Shown piece after piece: positions 33,406-35,786 of a DNA stretch of 35,786 nucleotides. The notes under the pieces were generated by a model, which worked only from the letters and a program-made list of their open reading frames with translations, was not told the origin of the DNA and made no database searches. Position 1 is the first letter of the stretch. Every line of letters starts with the position of its first letter. Source of the stretch: SZUA-229 sp041589455 (GTDB lineage: Bacteria; Pseudomonadota; Gammaproteobacteria; SZUA-229); assembly GCA_041589455.1 (NCBI GenBank), contig JBFHVQ010000026.1:1-35786 (forward strand), in the 5' to 3' direction. The position numbers and the translations under genes are program-made.

Positions 33406-33512
33406 TGACTCAGATGTGAGTCATATAGCGACTATATCCCTTTTGGGATATACAGAAGTCTTCGCACCCTCCCAAGGGATAGATGTTCTGATAACGCAAC
33501 TCGCCCTAGACT
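33406..33512 (+). promoter_or_regulatory. dsrA promoter region with two palindromic boxes
   Basis: Three palindromes precede dsrA. TGACTCA/TGAGTCA (33406-33423) is first. Box 1 is TATATCCC-TTTT-GGGATATA (33433-33452), a perfect inverted repeat. Box 2 is CTCCC-AA-GGGATAGA (33470-33483), placed 33 bp (about three helical turns) from box 1. TAGACT (33507-33512) lies 28 bp after box 2 and is the likely -10, giving a leader of about 190 nt that can fold (CCAGAA/TTCTGG at 33590-33617). No -35 is evident, as expected for activator control. Confidence 0.55.
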
Positions 33513-33708
33513 ACGCCGTACTAATTTGGGATGTTTTTATACCGATGTTAATTCAATTTATGAGTTAGCAAATTAAAGTTAAAAACGAACCAGAAATTTT
33601 TAACCGTATGATTCTGGCAGCCCCAGGTCGTATATTTAAATTTAGATGAGGGTCAAGGCAGTAGCCCCCCTTGGATAATAAACTGTCGTCCCTACTACGG
33701 AGATCGCC

Positions 33709-34959
33709 ATGGCAGCAAATAAGATCTATGAAACACCGATGCTTGACGAACTGGAGAAAGGTCCTTGGCCTAGCTTCATCACAGGTATTAAGGCTCTGCG
33801 TGACAACCACGAAAGCCAATTCATCAATGACATCACTAGCTCTCTGCTAGGTCAGCTTGAACACTCTTACGAAACTCGTAAAGGTTACTGGAAAGGCGGC
33901 ACCGTATCAGTATTTGGTTACGGCGGTGGTATCATCCCTCGTTTCTCTGAGGTTGCGCAAGCTTTCCCAGAATCTAAAGAATTCCACACACTACGTGTAC
34001 AGCCTACTCCAGGTAACTACTACAGCACAGATATGCTGAATCAGCTGGCTGACAGCTGGGAGAAGCACGGCTCTGGTCTGGTAACTTTCCACGGTCAGAC
34101 TGGTAACATCATGTTCATCGGTACAACTACTGACGGTACTCAGACTTTCTTCGACGAAATCAATGAGTTCGGTTGGGACCTTGGTGGTGCGGGCCCATGT
34201 GTACGTACTGCGATGTCTTGTGTTGGTTCTGCACGTTGCGAAATGTCTAACTGTAACGAGCATGGTATTCAGCGCTGGTTAGTTAACAACTTCACTGACG
34301 ATGTTCACCGTCCTGCACTGCCATACAAGTTCAAGTTCAAGATCTCTGGTTGTCCAAATGACTGTCAGAATGCGATCGAACGTGCTGACTTTGCAGTAAT
34401 CGGTACATGGCGTGACGACATGCGTGTTGATCAGGCTGAGTTCAAGAACTACCTGGACACTAAAGGCCGTCAATACATCATCGACAACGTTATCACTCGT
34501 TGCCCAACTCAGGCACTGGCTCTGAACGACGACGACACAATCGCTGTTGACAACCGTAATTGCGTACGTTGCATGCACTGCCTGAACGTTATGCCTAAAG
34601 CTCTGCGCCCAGGCGAAGACAAAGGTGTTACTGTTCTGATCGGTGGTAAGCGTACACTGAAGATCGGCGACCTGATGGGTACAGTTGTTGTTCCATTCAA
34701 GAAGCTGGAAACTCGTGACGACTACGAAGAACTGGTTGAGCTTGCTGAAGAAGTTATCGACTTCTGGGCAGAAAATGCACTTGAGCACGAACGTTGTGGT
34801 GAGATGATCGAGCGTATCGGTCTGGTTAACTTCCTGGAAGGTCTGGACATTGATGTTAATCCAAACATGGTTAGCAGCACACGTCAGAGTTCTTACGTTC
34901 GTATGGACGGCTGGGATGACGAAGCAATTAAATGGTTTGAAAATCAAGCCGAAGCTTAA
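33709..34959 (+). CDS. dsrA: Dissimilatory sulfite reductase alpha subunit, oxidative type
   Basis: 416 residues, full length. DsrA with DsrB forms the cytoplasmic alpha2-beta2 siroheme enzyme that, in sulfur oxidisers, works in reverse to produce sulfite from DsrC-bound sulfur. Cysteines for the siroheme-coupled cluster lie at 171, 177 and 182 (CVGSARCEMSNC) and at 215 and 219 (CPNDC). The inserted ferredoxin domain has Cys265 and CVRCMHC (285, 288, 291). The start MAANKIYETPMLDELEKGPW resembles purple sulfur bacterial DsrA. GGAG lies 6 nt before the ATG, and codons are strongly biased, unlike most of the window. The oxidative type is inferred from resemblance and context. Confidence 0.96.
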   Translation: MAANKIYETPMLDELEKGPWPSFITGIKALRDNHESQFINDITSSLLGQLEHSYETRKGYWKGGTVSVFGYGGGIIPRFSEVAQAFPESKEFHTLRVQPTPGNYYSTDMLNQLADSWEKHGSGLVTFHGQTGNIMFIGTTTDGTQTFFDEINEFGWDLGGAGPCVRTAMSCVGSARCEMSNCNEHGIQRWLVNNFTDDVHRPALPYKFKFKISGCPNDCQNAIERADFAVIGTWRDDMRVDQAEFKNYLDTKGRQYIIDNVITRCPTQALALNDDDTIAVDNRNCVRCMHCLNVMPKALRPGEDKGVTVLIGGKRTLKIGDLMGTVVVPFKKLETRDDYEELVELAEEVIDFWAENALEHERCGEMIERIGLVNFLEGLDIDVNPNMVSSTRQSSYVRMDGWDDEAIKWFENQAEA

Positions 34960-34996
34960 TTAAAGCTGGCTTAATCGCTACTCGTTCTACGATTCG

Positions 34997-35026
34997 ATAG
35001 CCGTGATTGATTTCACGGCTATTTTT
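34997..35026 (+). terminator. Terminator-like hairpin between dsrA and dsrB
   Basis: ATAGCCGTGA and TCACGGCTAT form a perfect 10-bp stem with a 6-nt loop, followed by five T. It lies in the 101-bp dsrA-dsrB gap. It could cause partial termination or protect the dsrA mRNA 3' end after processing. Confidence 0.7.
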
Positions 35027-35060
35027 GAAAGATTTAAATATATAACTTGAGGAAATAATC

Positions 35061-35786
35061 ATGGCAATGGCAGATATGCGTCCGCCCATCGAGTCTGGAT
35101 GCCCAGACGGTTTCCAGTACATGCATCCTGCGATGCGTCGTAACTTTGGCCAGTGGAAATACCACACTGACCCACAACCAGGCGTTTTATGCCACGTTGC
35201 GGAAAGCGGCGAAACTGTTTACACAGTTAAATGTGGTACTCAGCGTATTCTTGACCTGTTCACTCTGCGTGAACTGACTTCAATCGGTGACGAATTTGCA
35301 GACGGTTACATCCGTTTCACTATCCGTTCTAACGTTGAATACACAGTAGATGCTGAAGAAAAAGTACAGCCATTAATCGACGCTTTAGAAGCGAAAGGTT
35401 ATGTTGTTGGTGGTACTCGTAACTCTGTTACTACTCTGTCTCATACACAGGGCTGGTTGCACTGTGACATCCCTGGTACTGATGCATCAGGTGTTGTTAA
35501 GTCTATGATGGACGAACTGATCGACGAATTTAAGCAGTGGAACATGCCTAACCGTGTTCACCTGACAACTTCTTGCTGTCAGATCAACTGTGGTGGTCAG
35601 GGCGACATCGCAATCAACGTTCAGCACACTAAGCCACCTAAGATCGACCACTCACAGGTTTCTAACGTATGTGAGCGTCCATCTGTTGTAGCACGTTGTC
35701 CTGTTGCTGCTATCCGTCCTGCTCTGGTAGACGGTAAGCCATCTCTGGAAGTTGACGAGAAGAAATGTATCTGTTGTGGTGCATGT
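35061..35786 (+). CDS. dsrB: Dissimilatory sulfite reductase beta subunit, 3' end beyond window
   Basis: The first 242 residues are seen. The siroheme-cluster cysteines appear as TTSCCQINCGGQGD (172, 173, 177), with a further Cys204. The ferredoxin domain begins CICCGAC (236, 239, 242) just where the window ends. DsrB carries the catalytically active siroheme with DsrA. GAGG precedes ATG 35061 by 9 nt. Codon use is as biased as in dsrA. The following dsrEFH/dsrC genes, which would prove the oxidative pathway, are outside the window. Confidence 0.95.
   Translation, partial: MAMADMRPPIESGCPDGFQYMHPAMRRNFGQWKYHTDPQPGVLCHVAESGETVYTVKCGTQRILDLFTLRELTSIGDEFADGYIRFTIRSNVEYTVDAEEKVQPLIDALEAKGYVVGGTRNSVTTLSHTQGWLHCDIPGTDASGVVKSMMDELIDEFKQWNMPNRVHLTTSCCQINCGGQGDIAINVQHTKPPKIDHSQVSNVCERPSVVARCPVAAIRPALVDGKPSLEVDEKKCICCGAC

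Noticed and set aside
31337..33708. Possible CRISPR array near the Cas6-like gene
   Set aside because: I looked for regularly spaced direct repeats in the flanking gaps and found none; the repeats at 31159-31309 are inverted REP-like units, not spacer-separated.
34279..34947. Long open frame (222 codons) antisense to dsrA
   Set aside because: It lies wholly within dsrA, whose strong codon bias leaves the opposite strand open; the product has no recognisable domain and no ribosome site.

Overview
The window looks like a piece of chromosome from a marine or saline sulfur-oxidising gammaproteobacterium. It ends in dsrA and the first part of dsrB. Their products resemble the oxidative (reverse) siroheme sulfite reductase of purple and colourless sulfur bacteria. 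A likely dsrS, a DsrC-like protein, a sucrose osmolyte operon, an NhaA antiporter and a Na+/phosphate cotransporter fit that setting. No rRNA, tRNA, insertion sequence or CRISPR array was seen.

Layout. 1-1267: an SOS-type pair on the minus strand, a LexA-family repressor followed after 2 bp by a Y-family DNA polymerase cut by the window edge, with a nested symmetric operator over the promoter. 1562-2515: an orphan HPt phosphotransfer protein and a VOC/glyoxalase-fold protein. 2625-7790: a heavy-metal-type RND efflux cluster (small membrane protein, outer-membrane factor, RND pump, DUF3240) with no adaptor gene. 8146-11266: Na+/Pi cotransporter and NhaA. 11373-16279 (minus): Sel1-repeat protein, MoxR ATPase, HExxH/VWA protein, DsrS-like protein and an unknown. 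16736-16930: a very small, apparently strongly expressed protein. 17017-22892 (minus): sps-spp-fruK-ams, for making and recycling sucrose. 23301-29829: conserved unknowns, two 2-oxoglutarate/Fe(II) oxygenases, a GNAT enzyme and a GAF-GGDEF-EAL protein. 29844-31309: two REP-like palindrome doublets bracketing a 67-residue protein and the DsrC-like protein. 31337-33174 (minus): a TauD-like oxygenase, a 63-residue protein and a Cas6/Cmx6-like protein. 33709-35786: dsrA and partial dsrB.

The signal I rate highest is a repeated promoter design. A short inverted box, roughly TCCC-N2-5-GGGATA, lies 25-28 bp before a -10-like hexamer upstream of four genes: dsrA, the 64-residue gene, the 67-residue gene and the Sel1-repeat gene. 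A weaker version precedes the DsrC-like gene. This suggests one activator controlling a sulfur-oxidation regulon. Second is the solitary Cas6-like gene in a tightly packed operon divergent from dsrAB, with no CRISPR array in view. All family names come from reading the translations by eye; no database search was run.
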